Origin: VRUE01 sp963702955
Lineage (GTDB): Bacteria > Actinomycetota > Thermoleophilia > Solirubrobacterales > 70-9
NCBI GenBank assembly: GCA_963702955.1
Contig: OY969774.1
Span: 2,480,001-2,544,000, forward strand
Reading direction: 5' to 3'
Length of the DNA: 64,000 nt
Shown here: piece after piece, positions 34,122 to 43,158 of the stretch
Layout of the letters: the number at the start of each line of letters is the position of its first letter
Numbering within the stretch: position 1 is the first letter of the stretch
The notes under the pieces: generated by a model
Told to the model about the DNA's origin: nothing
Databases searched by the model: none
Seen by the model: the letters and a program-made list of their open reading frames with translations, nothing else
Program-made: the position numbers and the translations under genes

Positions 34122-35861
34122 ATGACGCAGACCCTCCCCTCGAACCCTGAGCCTCCGCTCGCCCTTCGCCCGATGGTCAACTTCTCGCCGGTGCGCGGTT
34201 CGGTCTTCGACGATCCGGGCGACGAGAAGTCCTGGCACGTTTCCCAGCGCAGTGAGGCTCTGAGTCGCTTCTACGCCGGCCGCGAGCCCGCTTGGTACGG
34301 ATCGGCGATCTCCTCGCTGAAGGGCGTCGAGCGGGTCCTCGACCTCGGCTGCGGCCCCGGCCTCGCCCTCCAGGCCCTGCTCGAACAGGGCTGTTCGAGC
34401 GTTCTCGGCGTCGATCGCTGGCCTGACTTCGTGGCCGATTCGACGCCCGAGACGCCGATCGTCGCGCACGACCTGAGCCTGCCGATGCCCTTTCTCAAAA
34501 GCGCCACGTTCGACGGCGTCTTCAGCCACTACGCGCTGGACTACGTGGCCCCGATCTGCGTGAGGCAGGTCCTGCGCGAGGCGCATCGACTCCTCGCCCC
34601 CGGGGGGAGGCTGGTGATCTACGTCGCGGCGGTTGGCCTGGGCGGTGGGGACGAGTCTCGCTCCGTCGCCTATACCCCGGCCGCGTTGCGCACCCTGCTC
34701 GGCGAGGCCGGCTTCGCTGACGTCGAGGTCCAGGACGCCTCCGAGGGCAGGAACTCGATCGCGAAGGCGTGGCGCGGCGTGGACGACCCCCATACCGTTC
34801 GGGACGACCGCTCCGAGCTCACTGCTCATGTCGCCGCGGACACCGAGGTGTCCGCGGCGTTCTCCGGCGCACCCAAGGCCGTGCGGTGCGAGGTCATCGG
34901 GGAGGGCAGAACGGCGGCCTTCGCGTTCGAGCTGCCGTCGGCGTCGCTGTATGACGGGGACCGCGTCTCCGCCTGCGTCCGAGCGCTGCGGCGAGCAGGG
35001 CCCGAAACCGAGTTGCAGATGTGGGTCTGGCGCGGGCTGCAGCCGGTGGTCATGGAATGCGCTCGCTGCGAGTTCGCCGCCTCTGAGTTGCGTCTGAGCG
35101 CTTCCGGGTCCGGCTTTGAACACGCTTCCATCTGGCAGCCGCGCGAGCTGGTGCTGGAACCGGCCGGCAACGCTTACTCGCGGTTCGACGAGCTTCCCGT
35201 CGGCCGAACCCTCAGTGTCGGCGAGCGTGGGCGGGAGGGTCGCCAAGTCGTAGTCGAGGGGGCGCAGGCTCTGCCGTCCGACGCCGCCGAACAGCTCGGC
35301 CCCGGACGCAATCGCCTTCTCGTCAAGCGTGCGTCGAAGGTCGACGTGGACACCGCCGATCGCGAATGGCTCGCCGGCCGGCTCCATGGCATCGCAGTCA
35401 ACGTTGACGAGCTCGAGGCGGCCCGACACCGCGCGCTGCTTCTTTGGGCGGGCTGGCGCCAGAGCCTCGTCTACCTCGGTGGCTCGGGCTGGCGGCCGAT
35501 TCTCTCGGCCGCGTCCGTTGGAGAGGACGAGCTGCAGGGGCCGTTGATCTTCGTCGACCCGGTGCTGAGCGGCGATGGACCGGCCGAGGCGCTTCTGCCG
35601 GAGCTGGTCGATTTCACGAAGGCCAGCGACCGACGCTTCGTGCTTCTGAGCGCGGAGAGCCGTGCTCGCACGGGACGCGCCGTCCTCGATTCCCTGCGTC
35701 GCCGCCTCCTCTACGGTGGCCCGCCTGGAGCGGACGACTTCGGCTTGCCCGAGACGAGCGAAAACCTCAGATACCTCAGCGAACGAACGCTCTTGATGAG
35801 GCTTCGCCAGGCGCACGGTTTCGCGCCGGCGGCGGTGGGGAGGAGGTTGACGGTTCGGTGA
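34122..35861 (+). CDS. SAM methyltransferase with a long uncharacterised C-terminal region
   Basis: 579 residues. Residues about 45-200 form a class I methyltransferase: VERVLDLGCGPGLALQALLE, VLGVDRWPDFV, FDGVFSHYALDYV, LLAPGGRLVIYVAAV. Residues 215-579 match nothing I recognise; they contain a beta-rich middle (FAFELPSASLYDGDRVSACV) and a late alpha/beta part (LIFVDPVLSGDGPAEALLPE). A second catalytic domain or a glycan-binding part are both possible. Followed by the deacetylase gene with a GTGA overlap, so it belongs to the same plus-strand operon. Confidence 0.75.
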   Translation: MTQTLPSNPEPPLALRPMVNFSPVRGSVFDDPGDEKSWHVSQRSEALSRFYAGREPAWYGSAISSLKGVERVLDLGCGPGLALQALLEQGCSSVLGVDRWPDFVADSTPETPIVAHDLSLPMPFLKSATFDGVFSHYALDYVAPICVRQVLREAHRLLAPGGRLVIYVAAVGLGGGDESRSVAYTPAALRTLLGEAGFADVEVQDASEGRNSIAKAWRGVDDPHTVRDDRSELTAHVAADTEVSAAFSGAPKAVRCEVIGEGRTAAFAFELPSASLYDGDRVSACVRALRRAGPETELQMWVWRGLQPVVMECARCEFAASELRLSASGSGFEHASIWQPRELVLEPAGNAYSRFDELPVGRTLSVGERGREGRQVVVEGAQALPSDAAEQLGPGRNRLLVKRASKVDVDTADREWLAGRLHGIAVNVDELEAARHRALLLWAGWRQSLVYLGGSGWRPILSAASVGEDELQGPLIFVDPVLSGDGPAEALLPELVDFTKASDRRFVLLSAESRARTGRAVLDSLRRRLLYGGPPGADDFGLPETSENLRYLSERTLLMRLRQAHGFAPAAVGRRLTVR

Positions 35862-36925
35862 CCAGCGAGCTCCCATCCGTTCTGCGTGTGGAGTCTGGAG
35901 AGCTTCCGGCTGCGCTTCCTCGCACGGTTGGGGATATCGCCCCCCCGCTTCTTCCGAGCGAGCCCGGCCCTCCGCCCACGCAGCCGACCACGCTGTTTCT
36001 CACCGTCGACGTCGAGGACGCCTATTTCGATCGCCCGATCCTGATGACCGGCGACGGCATCGGTCGCGAGTTCGGTGTCTACGGCATCATGGATGCCCTC
36101 GATGCGCATGACATGAAGGGCACCTTCTTCGTCAACGTCTACGAGAAGGACCGCCAACCGGCGGGCGTGGTGGAGTCGGTCGTACGCGAGATCGCCGAAC
36201 GTGGTCACGAGGTCGGCCTGCACAGCCATCCGTCGCCCGTGCTCGACCTCTACAGTCGATCGTTGACCGACCTGCCGCTCGCCTCTCAGGGGGACATCCT
36301 GTGCTGGGGCGCTGAGCTGATCGAGGGCTGGACCGGCTCTCCGCCGGCCAGCTTTCGTGCCGGCGGCTACCTGCTCGACGATCGCACGTTCGAGGCGATG
36401 GAGAGGGCCGGCATCGCCATCGACAGCTCCTGTTTCTTCCCCTCTGCCAACAATCGTAATACTCCGTTCACGGTCAACGCCGTTGCCTCACGAGGCTCGA
36501 TCGTCGAGGTGCCGATCACCACCGTGCTTCAGCTCGACAGTGACGGAGTGAGTTTGAAGCACAGCAAGCTGGACTTCAACTGGCTGTCCGGCGACGATCT
36601 CATGACCGCGCTCCGAGCCGGCGCCGACCACGGCATCGGCTTTGCGATGTTCATGATGCACTCGTTCTCGTTCATCGACAAGGCGACGCGGCGCGAAACC
36701 GACCCCTCGTCCCCTCGCGCGCTGTTCACCAGCGAAGAGGCCTTTGGCTGCTACGTCAACGTCTTCGGCCCGCGACTGGAGATGCCGGATGCGTTTGCAT
36801 CGTTTGTCGATCGGGTCGCGACCGATCCGAGCCTCCGCGTGTCCACTTTGCGAGACGCGGAGGCTGAGCTGCGCGCCGACGCGGCCGATCATGTGAACCT
36901 GATCCCCCTGGTGAGCCGGCCATGA
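35858..36925 (+). CDS. Polysaccharide deacetylase family protein
   Basis: 355 residues. After a Pro-rich 40-residue lead comes a NodB-like domain: TLFLTVDVEDAYFDRP (motif 1 DVED), KGTFFVNVYEK, HEVGLHSHPSP (metal-binding HSH), FRAGGYLLDDRTFEAME, and FMMHSFSF near the C-terminus. This variant resembles the PuuE/WalW-like deacetylases in glycan clusters. It would remove N-acetyl groups from the glycan or a precursor. GTG start overlaps the previous stop; its stop overlaps the next ATG. Confidence 0.85.
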   Translation: MTSELPSVLRVESGELPAALPRTVGDIAPPLLPSEPGPPPTQPTTLFLTVDVEDAYFDRPILMTGDGIGREFGVYGIMDALDAHDMKGTFFVNVYEKDRQPAGVVESVVREIAERGHEVGLHSHPSPVLDLYSRSLTDLPLASQGDILCWGAELIEGWTGSPPASFRAGGYLLDDRTFEAMERAGIAIDSSCFFPSANNRNTPFTVNAVASRGSIVEVPITTVLQLDSDGVSLKHSKLDFNWLSGDDLMTALRAGADHGIGFAMFMMHSFSFIDKATRRETDPSSPRALFTSEEAFGCYVNVFGPRLEMPDAFASFVDRVATDPSLRVSTLRDAEAELRADAADHVNLIPLVSRP

Positions 36926-37644
36926 GTGACACGTCACAGTTGACTCATGTTCTGCAAACCCGATTCTCACTTCGGGCAAGTTGGGGATTTGACGAGTTTC
37001 CGCTCGATTGGCTGAGAGAGCGACTTGCCCTATTCGATGCTTACTGCATGCCATCTGTTGCGCATCAGGGATGCAAGGATTTCACCTGGCAGGTCTATTG
37101 CGATGCGGAGACCGATCGCTCGGTTCTCGCCGAGCTCGAGGGGCGCGCGCAGGACCTTCCGCAGCTGCAGATCGCTCTCACCGGTCCCGGTCACGGTTCG
37201 CCGAAAGAGCACGTCGCCAAGGCGGTGCGGAAGGGCGACGAGGCGGTCGTAACCACTCGCCTGGACAGCGACGACGCGATCTCGGAGAACTACATAGGCG
37301 CCATCCAGGCCCATGCCGACGACTTCATCTCCAGCGATGGGCCCACCTTGCTTCTGAACTTCCCGCGTGGGTTCCAGCTGGACCATGAGACCCGGCGACT
37401 GTTCTTCGACTGGATGCCACGCAGCAGCTTCCATTCGCTCTTCGAGCGTCCCGAGGCCGACCTGGCTACGGTTCTCGCCGGCAATCATGCGAAGTTCCAC
37501 GAAATCCACCCGACTGAGCACGACGACTCGATCGTGGCCTGGCTGATGGTGATCCATGGAGGCAACGTCATCAACAAGCTGCGGGAGTACTACACGGGCG
37601 AAGCGGAGTCGAGAAGGCTTGCCGGCTTCGGCGTCAGGCCTTGA
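36922..37644 (+). CDS. Rhamnosyltransferase-like glycosyltransferase, single domain
   Basis: 240 residues, matching the putative rhamnosyltransferase family (Rhamno_transf). LQTRFSLRASWGFDEFPLDW, LFDAYCMPSVAHQGCKDFTW, QVYCDAETDRSVLAEL and VVTTRLDSDDAIS with an intact acidic DSDD motif. Paralogue of the second half of the protein at 38821. ATG overlaps the deacetylase stop (ATGA), the last gene of the plus-strand run that starts at 31231. The end overlaps the convergent methyltransferase gene by 11 bases. Base composition here is visibly less GC-biased than in the flanking genes. Confidence 0.8.
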   Translation: MSDTSQLTHVLQTRFSLRASWGFDEFPLDWLRERLALFDAYCMPSVAHQGCKDFTWQVYCDAETDRSVLAELEGRAQDLPQLQIALTGPGHGSPKEHVAKAVRKGDEAVVTTRLDSDDAISENYIGAIQAHADDFISSDGPTLLLNFPRGFQLDHETRRLFFDWMPRSSFHSLFERPEADLATVLAGNHAKFHEIHPTEHDDSIVAWLMVIHGGNVINKLREYYTGEAESRRLAGFGVRP

Positions 37645-38173
37645 CGCCCTCGACGATCAGATCCTCCCTCTCCCGAGAATCGAGATCCACGATTCCGGGA
37701 TACTCGAGATGGTCGGTGGCGCGGAACCCGACCTGTGCAGCCGCGCCCCAACCCGCGCGTTCGAGAAGCTCAGTCAGGTAAACGGGAGTGAAGACCGAGA
37801 CATTGGCTGAAAACCAGGTCACGTATCCACAAAAGCGCTCATCTATGGACCCGTCCATGTTCGGGAAGAAGTCGGCATCGCCCTCGAGCCACTTGTTGAA
37901 CGCTTTGGGGATATCCGGGACCAAAACTCGCACGACGCCGCCGGGCTTCGCGACGCGCTGTAGCTCCTCGAGCGCCTGCGGGACCCTGCGATGCGAGATC
38001 TGGCAGAGTGAATGGTTGCAGACTATGTAATCGAAGTGTGCGTCAGGAAAAGGCAGGCCGTCCAGGATGTCACTGACGTACTCCTGCCCAAAGTCTTGGA
38101 TATCCACGTTGTGCCAGCCCTCGGGCTGGGCGGGCCCGCAGCCGAAGTTCATTTTTCTCACTGCACCGTTCAT
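37634..38173 (-). CDS. Class I SAM methyltransferase
   Basis: 179 residues: RKMNFGCGPAQPEGWHNVDI (motif I), FPDAHFDYIVCNHSLCQI, VAKPGGVVRVLVPDIPKAF and FTPVYLTELLERAGW. The start of the family, NFGCG...GWxNVD, is common in glycan-cluster methyltransferases of unknown substrate. ATG 38173 has TACGAT eight bases upstream. Convergent overlap of 11 bases with the GT gene. Confidence 0.85.
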   Translation of the reverse strand: MNGAVRKMNFGCGPAQPEGWHNVDIQDFGQEYVSDILDGLPFPDAHFDYIVCNHSLCQISHRRVPQALEELQRVAKPGGVVRVLVPDIPKAFNKWLEGDADFFPNMDGSIDERFCGYVTWFSANVSVFTPVYLTELLERAGWGAAAQVGFRATDHLEYPGIVDLDSREREDLIVEGVKA

Positions 38174-38181
38174 GTCGCCGC

Positions 38182-38187
38182 ATCGTA
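38182..38187 (-). promoter_or_regulatory. -10 box, leaderless methyltransferase gene
   Basis: TACGAT on the minus strand, 8-base spacer to ATG 38173. Confidence 0.55.
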
Positions 38188-38205
38188 TAGGAAACGCGGG
38201 GGTCT

Positions 38206-38211
38206 TAGTCT
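38206..38211 (+). promoter_or_regulatory. -10 box upstream of a five-codon leader ORF
   Basis: TAGTCT within TCTTAGTCTAGAATCC, the same hexamer as before the two XRE genes; 12 bases before ATG 38224. Confidence 0.45.
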
Positions 38212-38223
38212 AGAATCCACCGG

Positions 38224-38241
38224 ATGAGGAACGGCCGCTAG
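38224..38241 (+). CDS. Five-codon leader ORF before the deacetylase gene
   Basis: ATG, four sense codons (Arg-Asn-Gly-Arg) and TAG, immediately followed in the same frame by the GTG of the deacetylase gene. If real, ribosomes ending at TAG would restart at the adjacent GTG. It could equally be chance, or a stop gained in what was the N-terminus of the deacetylase. Confidence 0.3.
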   Translation: MRNGR

Positions 38242-38889
38242 GTGGAGGCTCGCCCCCAGATCGTCAGCCGGGGCGACGGATCGCGGCCGGAGATCGCGCT
38301 TACGTTCGACGACGGCCCGTCGCCTTGGACGGCGGAGATCGCTTCGACCTTCGAGAAATACGGCTGCCGGGCGACGTTCTTCCTGCGGGGCGCCGCGATC
38401 GGCGAGCGGCCCGCCGATGTCGCCGCGCTCGCCGCGTCCGGTCACGAGCTCGGCAACCACCTTTGGAGCCATCGCGATTGCACGACCATGAGCGACGAGG
38501 AGCTGCAGGACGAGGCGGCGCGCACCGTCGCTGCGATCGAGGGGGCGGGGGGCGGTCGGCCGAAGTTGGTCCGGCCCCCCTATCTGAAGGGCCCGGAGGA
38601 GCTGGCTGACGCCGTCGCCGGCTGCGGCGTCCGGGCGGTGGTGCTTGCCTCGGTGGCTGCCGGGGATTGGACCGGCGGACCGCCGGAGCCGATCGCGGAG
38701 CGGGTGCTCGCGGCGGCTCCCGGGGACATCGTGTGCCTGCACGACGGTATCTCGCCGGACAGGCCGAACACCGACAGCCGCGAGTCGACCGTGGCGGCGA
38801 TCGAGTTCGCGGTGCCGGCGCTACTCGACCGCGGCCTGCTGCCCGTGACCGTGTCGCGGCTGATCGAGGGCGAGGCCGAACTCGTCTAG
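38242..38889 (+). CDS. Polysaccharide deacetylase (NodB domain)
   Basis: 215 residues, nearly all NodB domain: PEIALTFDDGPSPWTAEIA (motif 1, catalytic Asp), CRATFFLRG, HELGNHLWSHRDCT (metal His pair), VRPPYLKGPEELA (motif 3), and DIVCLHDGIS (motif 5). No signal peptide, so probably cytoplasmic or co-acting on a precursor. GTG 38242 directly follows a TAG. Its last 69 bases overlap the convergent rhamnosyltransferase-like gene. Confidence 0.88.
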   Translation: MEARPQIVSRGDGSRPEIALTFDDGPSPWTAEIASTFEKYGCRATFFLRGAAIGERPADVAALAASGHELGNHLWSHRDCTTMSDEELQDEAARTVAAIEGAGGGRPKLVRPPYLKGPEELADAVAGCGVRAVVLASVAAGDWTGGPPEPIAERVLAAAPGDIVCLHDGISPDRPNTDSRESTVAAIEFAVPALLDRGLLPVTVSRLIEGEAELV

Positions 38890-40629
38890 ACGTCGCACGT
38901 CAACTTCCTCGCTTTGCCCGTCTGGCCCGGGTGCATCTGGCTCGCCGGGCTGTTCGCCTACCAGCAGCCAGGCCGGAATCGAGCTGTCCGTCAGCGAGTC
39001 GTGCTGCTCGCGCAGAGCCGGCGGGTTTCCGGACAGCACGGTCGCCGGCTCGGCGCTCAATCTCTCGAACAGCGTAGGGCAGCTGCTGTGGGGCATCTGC
39101 AGGAGCGCGAGGCTCCCACTCGCCGGGTCGAGCCGATAACCACGAGGGAAGTCCAGCACGAGGGAGTCCTTGCCTCCATAGCCGAAGCGATCGACATGCC
39201 CATGTATCGCCCTGACGCAGCCCTTGGCGAGAGCGCTCGCGTTGTCGAGCCGGGTGGTGACGAGTACGGTGTCCACCAGGCGCGTGTCGTCGAGAACATG
39301 TGCCGCCGGGTTGCGGCCATTCGGCCCGGTGATGGCGACTCGCATCTGTGGGAAGCGCTTCGCGCGGTCGTGGAGGGCCTCCAAGATGGAGGCATCGGTG
39401 GCTTCGTCACAGTAGACCTGCCAGATGAAATCTCCGCAATCCTGGGTCGCAAGCGAGGGCAGGCAGTACGCATCGAGCAGGCGCAAGCGCGTATTCAGCC
39501 GATCGAGAGACGGCTCCTGGGAATGTGTCAGGGTCCGATCGCAGAACGGCGTTTGAATTACATGGCAGAAGCCGATGGCCGCCGCGTCCCCGCTCGGGGC
39601 GGCGATCAGGTCGTGGCCGAGCCGTGCCCACTCCTCTCGTCTGCGTGAGGCTTTGCGCGCCAGGCTGGCAACCTCCAGTTCGTTGACGGTCGGATCCGAC
39701 ACCTTCCCCTCCGCCTCGGTAAACGCTTCCTGGAGCTCGCCCCGCCGGTCGAAGAGCCGCTTCTTCGTCGAGTAGCCGTACCGTCCGGCGCTCGAGATGA
39801 AGGCCTCGGTGCGGGCGCCGTCGATGCCGAAGATTCGCTCCAGGTCGTCGATCGACATATCCAGGCGATCGTCGGGCGTGGAACGCTCGATCGCCGAATC
39901 CGTCTGTTTGTGGCGGCAATAGAGCCACATCGGCTCGTCATCGGGGACGACACGCACGTCGAATCCCGCCTCGGAGAGTTCGTGCGGAACCAGCGCATGC
40001 GACCCCTTTATCGGCGTGAGGCCGAGCGACAGCGGCGAGCAGACGAACTCGCTGATGCTCGTCCACGCATGCTTGAAGGAGCGAAGGGACGCCGGGCGAA
40101 CCGTCCGGTCGCCGACTGCTTGCAGGCGCTCGATGTCCAGCATGTCGTACATCACCCACACGACCCCGGTTTCGAAAGTCAGGCCGAGCCCCGGCGCGCG
40201 CGGCTCTTCGCTGAGCCAGTCGCCGGCATATGCTCGGATCCGCCCGACGGTCGTTATCGCCCAGGCGTCGTCGTCGTCGATTCGACCGGTGAGCACATGC
40301 CCCGATGGATGCACCAGCCGGCGCTCGACGGCGAGCTTCAGGAGATTGCCAGGCGTATGCCCGTCGGAGTCGATGAAGGCTCTGCCTTCGAACGGAGCGA
40401 GGAGCTCATCGAGCTCGTGGCGCACGTCTTCCGGCAGATCGGGACCGGCGAATATTCCCCACTCGAATTCCTGGTCGTCCTGTGCCAGGAGCGAGGGCAC
40501 GGTGATCGCCGCCATCAGGGCAAGGCGGTGCTCGAACCATGCCGCGTCATGTATGCCGAGCCCGAAGCGGGTGGCGACCAGCAGTCGGGGACCGCCTGGC
40601 TTGGGCGAGATATCGCTCGTCGGGCTCAT
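38821..40629 (-). CDS. Tandem-domain rhamnosyltransferase-like glycosyltransferase
   Basis: 602 residues with two Rhamno_transf-like domains. N-domain (about 14-300): LLVATRFGLGIHDAAWFEHR, LTGRIDDDDAWAI with an intact acidic motif, MYDMLDIERL and PMWLYCRHKQTDS; it is a paralogue of the protein at 42045. C-domain (about 365-580): LRLLDAYCLPSLATQDCGDF, WQVYCDEATDASIL and VTTRLDNASALA, where the acidic DSDD seen in the 36922 protein is replaced by DNAS. The C-domain may be inactive. ATG 40629 lies 21 bases after a TAATAT box, so this gene probably has a short leader. Confidence 0.8.
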   Translation of the reverse strand: MSPTSDISPKPGGPRLLVATRFGLGIHDAAWFEHRLALMAAITVPSLLAQDDQEFEWGIFAGPDLPEDVRHELDELLAPFEGRAFIDSDGHTPGNLLKLAVERRLVHPSGHVLTGRIDDDDAWAITTVGRIRAYAGDWLSEEPRAPGLGLTFETGVVWVMYDMLDIERLQAVGDRTVRPASLRSFKHAWTSISEFVCSPLSLGLTPIKGSHALVPHELSEAGFDVRVVPDDEPMWLYCRHKQTDSAIERSTPDDRLDMSIDDLERIFGIDGARTEAFISSAGRYGYSTKKRLFDRRGELQEAFTEAEGKVSDPTVNELEVASLARKASRRREEWARLGHDLIAAPSGDAAAIGFCHVIQTPFCDRTLTHSQEPSLDRLNTRLRLLDAYCLPSLATQDCGDFIWQVYCDEATDASILEALHDRAKRFPQMRVAITGPNGRNPAAHVLDDTRLVDTVLVTTRLDNASALAKGCVRAIHGHVDRFGYGGKDSLVLDFPRGYRLDPASGSLALLQMPHSSCPTLFERLSAEPATVLSGNPPALREQHDSLTDSSIPAWLLVGEQPGEPDAPGPDGQSEEVDVRRLDEFGLALDQPRHGHGQQAAVE

Positions 40630-40694
40630 GGAGCAGAGTTGGACAAGAATATTACCTGGGTCCGCTCCAATACCTGTATGGAGTACTCGATGAG

Positions 40695-40700
40695 TAGATT
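40695..40700 (+). promoter_or_regulatory. -10 box, leaderless 40710 gene
   Basis: TAGATT with a 9-base spacer to ATG 40710. Confidence 0.5.
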
Positions 40701-40709
40701 TACGGCGGC

Positions 40710-41984
40710 ATGGGTCTCAGGGTCGGGTATGCGCAGCGGCTATCGGGGGTCTCCGGCGACCGGGTCGAGCTCTGCCTGAGCAGGGGATTTGGCCATGGTG
40801 AGCGATTGCCGGTGGAATCGATCGGCGCCGACGTGGTGGGCGAGGTGCTCGTCGGACCGCAGGCCGGCATTCGCGCGGAACCGGCCGAGCCGTGGAAGCA
40901 CGGCCTGAACCTTCCGGTGCGCGCGAGCTTTGAGCTTGCGCCGTCGCTGTCGCGCGGCGTCTACAAGGTGAACGGTATCCCGTTCGTCCACCGCAGCCGG
41001 GAGCCCGCCACCATCGCGGTCCTGATCCCGTCGCACACCGCGACGGCCTTCAATCGCATCGGCGGGCGGAGCTTCTATGAGTCTCCATCTGACGGACGGG
41101 CCGGCGACGTCCTTTCCTTCCACCGGCCGGTCCCGTCATCCGAGTGGATGTTCGGTTCCGTGTTGCAGTGCGAAGGCTTCCTGAAATGGTTCGCAAGCGC
41201 GAATCCATACTCGGGGGGTACCACCTATCTGATCGATTCCGACCTGGAGGAGGCCGATGCGCTCGACGGCGTCGAGGTGCTGATCGTGATCGGGCGCAGC
41301 GAGTACTGGACGCGCAGGGCGCGCGAGCACTTCGATGCCTTCGTCAACCGCGGAGGAAGGGCGCTTCTGCTCTGCAGCGAGCTGATGTACTGGCAGGTGC
41401 GCGTCAACCTCGCCCGCCACCAGCTGATTCGGTATCTCCGGGACGATCCGCACCCCGATCCGCTGCTCCACACGGAGCAATGGCATGAGCCATCGCTGGG
41501 GTATCCCGTTCATCCGCGTACCGGTGGCGAGCTTCGGTATGGAGGTTACGATGTCGGCGACGAAGAGTTTGGCCAGAAGGGGCTGCGGATAGTCAGGCCG
41601 GATTCGCCGCTCGTCGAGGGCTGCGGTCTGACGGAGGGGTCCGTGCTGAGACTGCCGGACGCGTCAGTCTGGGACGGTGCTCCCGTGCGCTGCAACCGCG
41701 CCGGTATTCCCGAGCCGGATTTCGGCGACGAGCAGCCCTGGCGGCACGAGATCATCGGCTACAACCACGGACGGCCGCCTTTCAAGGAGCGGGGCGAGTC
41801 GGCGACGAGCCTCTGGATAGTGCTGCGCCGTCGCCCGGAGTCCGGGACCGTCGTGCACTGTGGAACCTTCGGGTGGTGCGGGCCGCAAGCGGCCGGTGGC
41901 AGCGGACCCGAAAGCGACCGTATCCAGGCGATCATCCTGAAAATGCTGTCCGCCTTGCTCGTCAACGACTGGCCCTTTTCGTAG
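40710..41984 (+). CDS. Protein with N,N-dimethylformamidase large-subunit-like C-terminal domain
   Basis: 424 residues. Central and C-terminal parts (about 115-424) read VLIPSHTATAFNRIGGRSFY, GTTYLIDSDLEEADALDGV, VLIVIGRSEYWTRRAREHFD, FVNRGGRALLLCSELMYWQV and VHCGTFGWCGP. This glutamine-amidotransferase-like arrangement occurs in the C-terminal half of bacterial N,N-dimethylformamidase and in many uncharacterised proteins near glycosyltransferases. Catalysis and substrate are unknown. Divergent from the tandem GT gene by 80 bases. Confidence 0.6.
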   Translation: MGLRVGYAQRLSGVSGDRVELCLSRGFGHGERLPVESIGADVVGEVLVGPQAGIRAEPAEPWKHGLNLPVRASFELAPSLSRGVYKVNGIPFVHRSREPATIAVLIPSHTATAFNRIGGRSFYESPSDGRAGDVLSFHRPVPSSEWMFGSVLQCEGFLKWFASANPYSGGTTYLIDSDLEEADALDGVEVLIVIGRSEYWTRRAREHFDAFVNRGGRALLLCSELMYWQVRVNLARHQLIRYLRDDPHPDPLLHTEQWHEPSLGYPVHPRTGGELRYGGYDVGDEEFGQKGLRIVRPDSPLVEGCGLTEGSVLRLPDASVWDGAPVRCNRAGIPEPDFGDEQPWRHEIIGYNHGRPPFKERGESATSLWIVLRRRPESGTVVHCGTFGWCGPQAAGGSGPESDRIQAIILKMLSALLVNDWPFS

Positions 41985-42044
41985 GGAGCCGATTGGAGTA
42001 ACTGCCTCGCTCAATGCGGTCGGGGTGCTCGCAAGCCGAAAGGC

Positions 42045-43103
42045 CTAGTCCGGGTCGCCGAGGACGTGATTTTCCAACTGTGCCATTGCGTCGGTCAGGG
42101 CTTCGAGCTTCTCTTCGAGCCTCGGAATATCGGCTGACTTTGACCGCATGTGCGTTAGTTGCCTCTTGGTTTGCAGCCACTCGCGCATGAGCTCGGCCTT
42201 CTTGGTCAGGGGTGCTTTGAGCAGCGTGTACCGATGCTCTTTCGCATGGTCCAAGTAGTGCCGCACGCCTTCAGCATCGAGCCCGAACTGGTGCGCAAGA
42301 TCTTCGAGGCCTAGGGCGACCTCATCGCCTTGTGCCTTTCTGATCCCTGATCCGGCTTGCTTGTGGCGGCAGCAAAGCCACATCGGCTTTTCCGTGGAGA
42401 GAATTTCGGTTGCAAACCCCTTCGCTGCGTTCAGATTGGCGGCTACCTTCGAATGGGACCCTGACATCGACGTGCCACCCATAGCAAGGGGGCTGCACAC
42501 GAACACGCTCGTCCCGATGAAGGGAAGGGAGTATTTACGGATGGAGGGGGGGTGAACGACTCGTTCATCTCTGTCCATGAGGCGCTCGACATCGACCATC
42601 TCGTACATCACCCACTCAAGTCCGTCTTGAAAGGTGAAGGTTAAGCCAGGGTGCCGACGAGGTTTGGCGAGCCAAGCGCCTACATGGTTCCTAACTGCGC
42701 CCACCATCGCTGTGCTCCAGGCGTCATCGTCATCGAGACGCCCGCTCAGCAGCAGATCGCTGTCGCTTACTCGCAGCCGCTTGCGGGCAGCTTCGATAAG
42801 GCTGTGCGGACCGTGGTGAAACCGGTTCCAGAGAAAACCCCGGTTGCCAAACGGGGCCAGCACGTCCTTGAGGTTGTCGCGGATGTCGTCCGGTAGTCCA
42901 TCGTCGACGAGGATCGCCCAGTAGAAACGCTGGTCGCTCTGTGCTGCCAGAGATGGCGCGGTGATCGAGCTGATGAGGCTGAGCCGATGCAGGAGCCATC
43001 CACGGTCGCGCACACGGAGGCCAAATCGGGTGCAGAGCAGCAGGTCTGGGGCATCCATCCTCAAGGCATGGTTTCGCGATTCGCTCTGCATGCCACTCGT
43101 CAT
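42045..43103 (-). CDS. Rhamnosyltransferase-like glycosyltransferase
   Basis: About 352 residues; Rhamno_transf-like: LLLCTRFGLRVRDRGWLLHR, LSGRLDDDDAWSTAMVGAV with the acidic motif, TFQDGLEWVMYEMVDVERLM, VFVCSPLAMGGTSMSGSHSK and PMWLCCRHKQAGSGIR. Ends with a 60-residue Lys/Glu-rich probable coiled coil. Paralogue of the N-domain of the 38821 protein. Start chosen at ATG 43103; ATG 43091 and ATG 43058 (MDAPDLLLC) are alternatives. DNA here is less GC-biased than the flanks. Confidence 0.8.
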   Translation of the reverse strand: MTSGMQSESRNHALRMDAPDLLLCTRFGLRVRDRGWLLHRLSLISSITAPSLAAQSDQRFYWAILVDDGLPDDIRDNLKDVLAPFGNRGFLWNRFHHGPHSLIEAARKRLRVSDSDLLLSGRLDDDDAWSTAMVGAVRNHVGAWLAKPRRHPGLTFTFQDGLEWVMYEMVDVERLMDRDERVVHPPSIRKYSLPFIGTSVFVCSPLAMGGTSMSGSHSKVAANLNAAKGFATEILSTEKPMWLCCRHKQAGSGIRKAQGDEVALGLEDLAHQFGLDAEGVRHYLDHAKEHRYTLLKAPLTKKAELMREWLQTKRQLTHMRSKSADIPRLEEKLEALTDAMAQLENHVLGDPD

Positions 43104-43158
43104 CTTGCACGATTTGCGGGCATAGGGAGGATTCGCGCGCCGGGAGCCTTGGCTGGAA

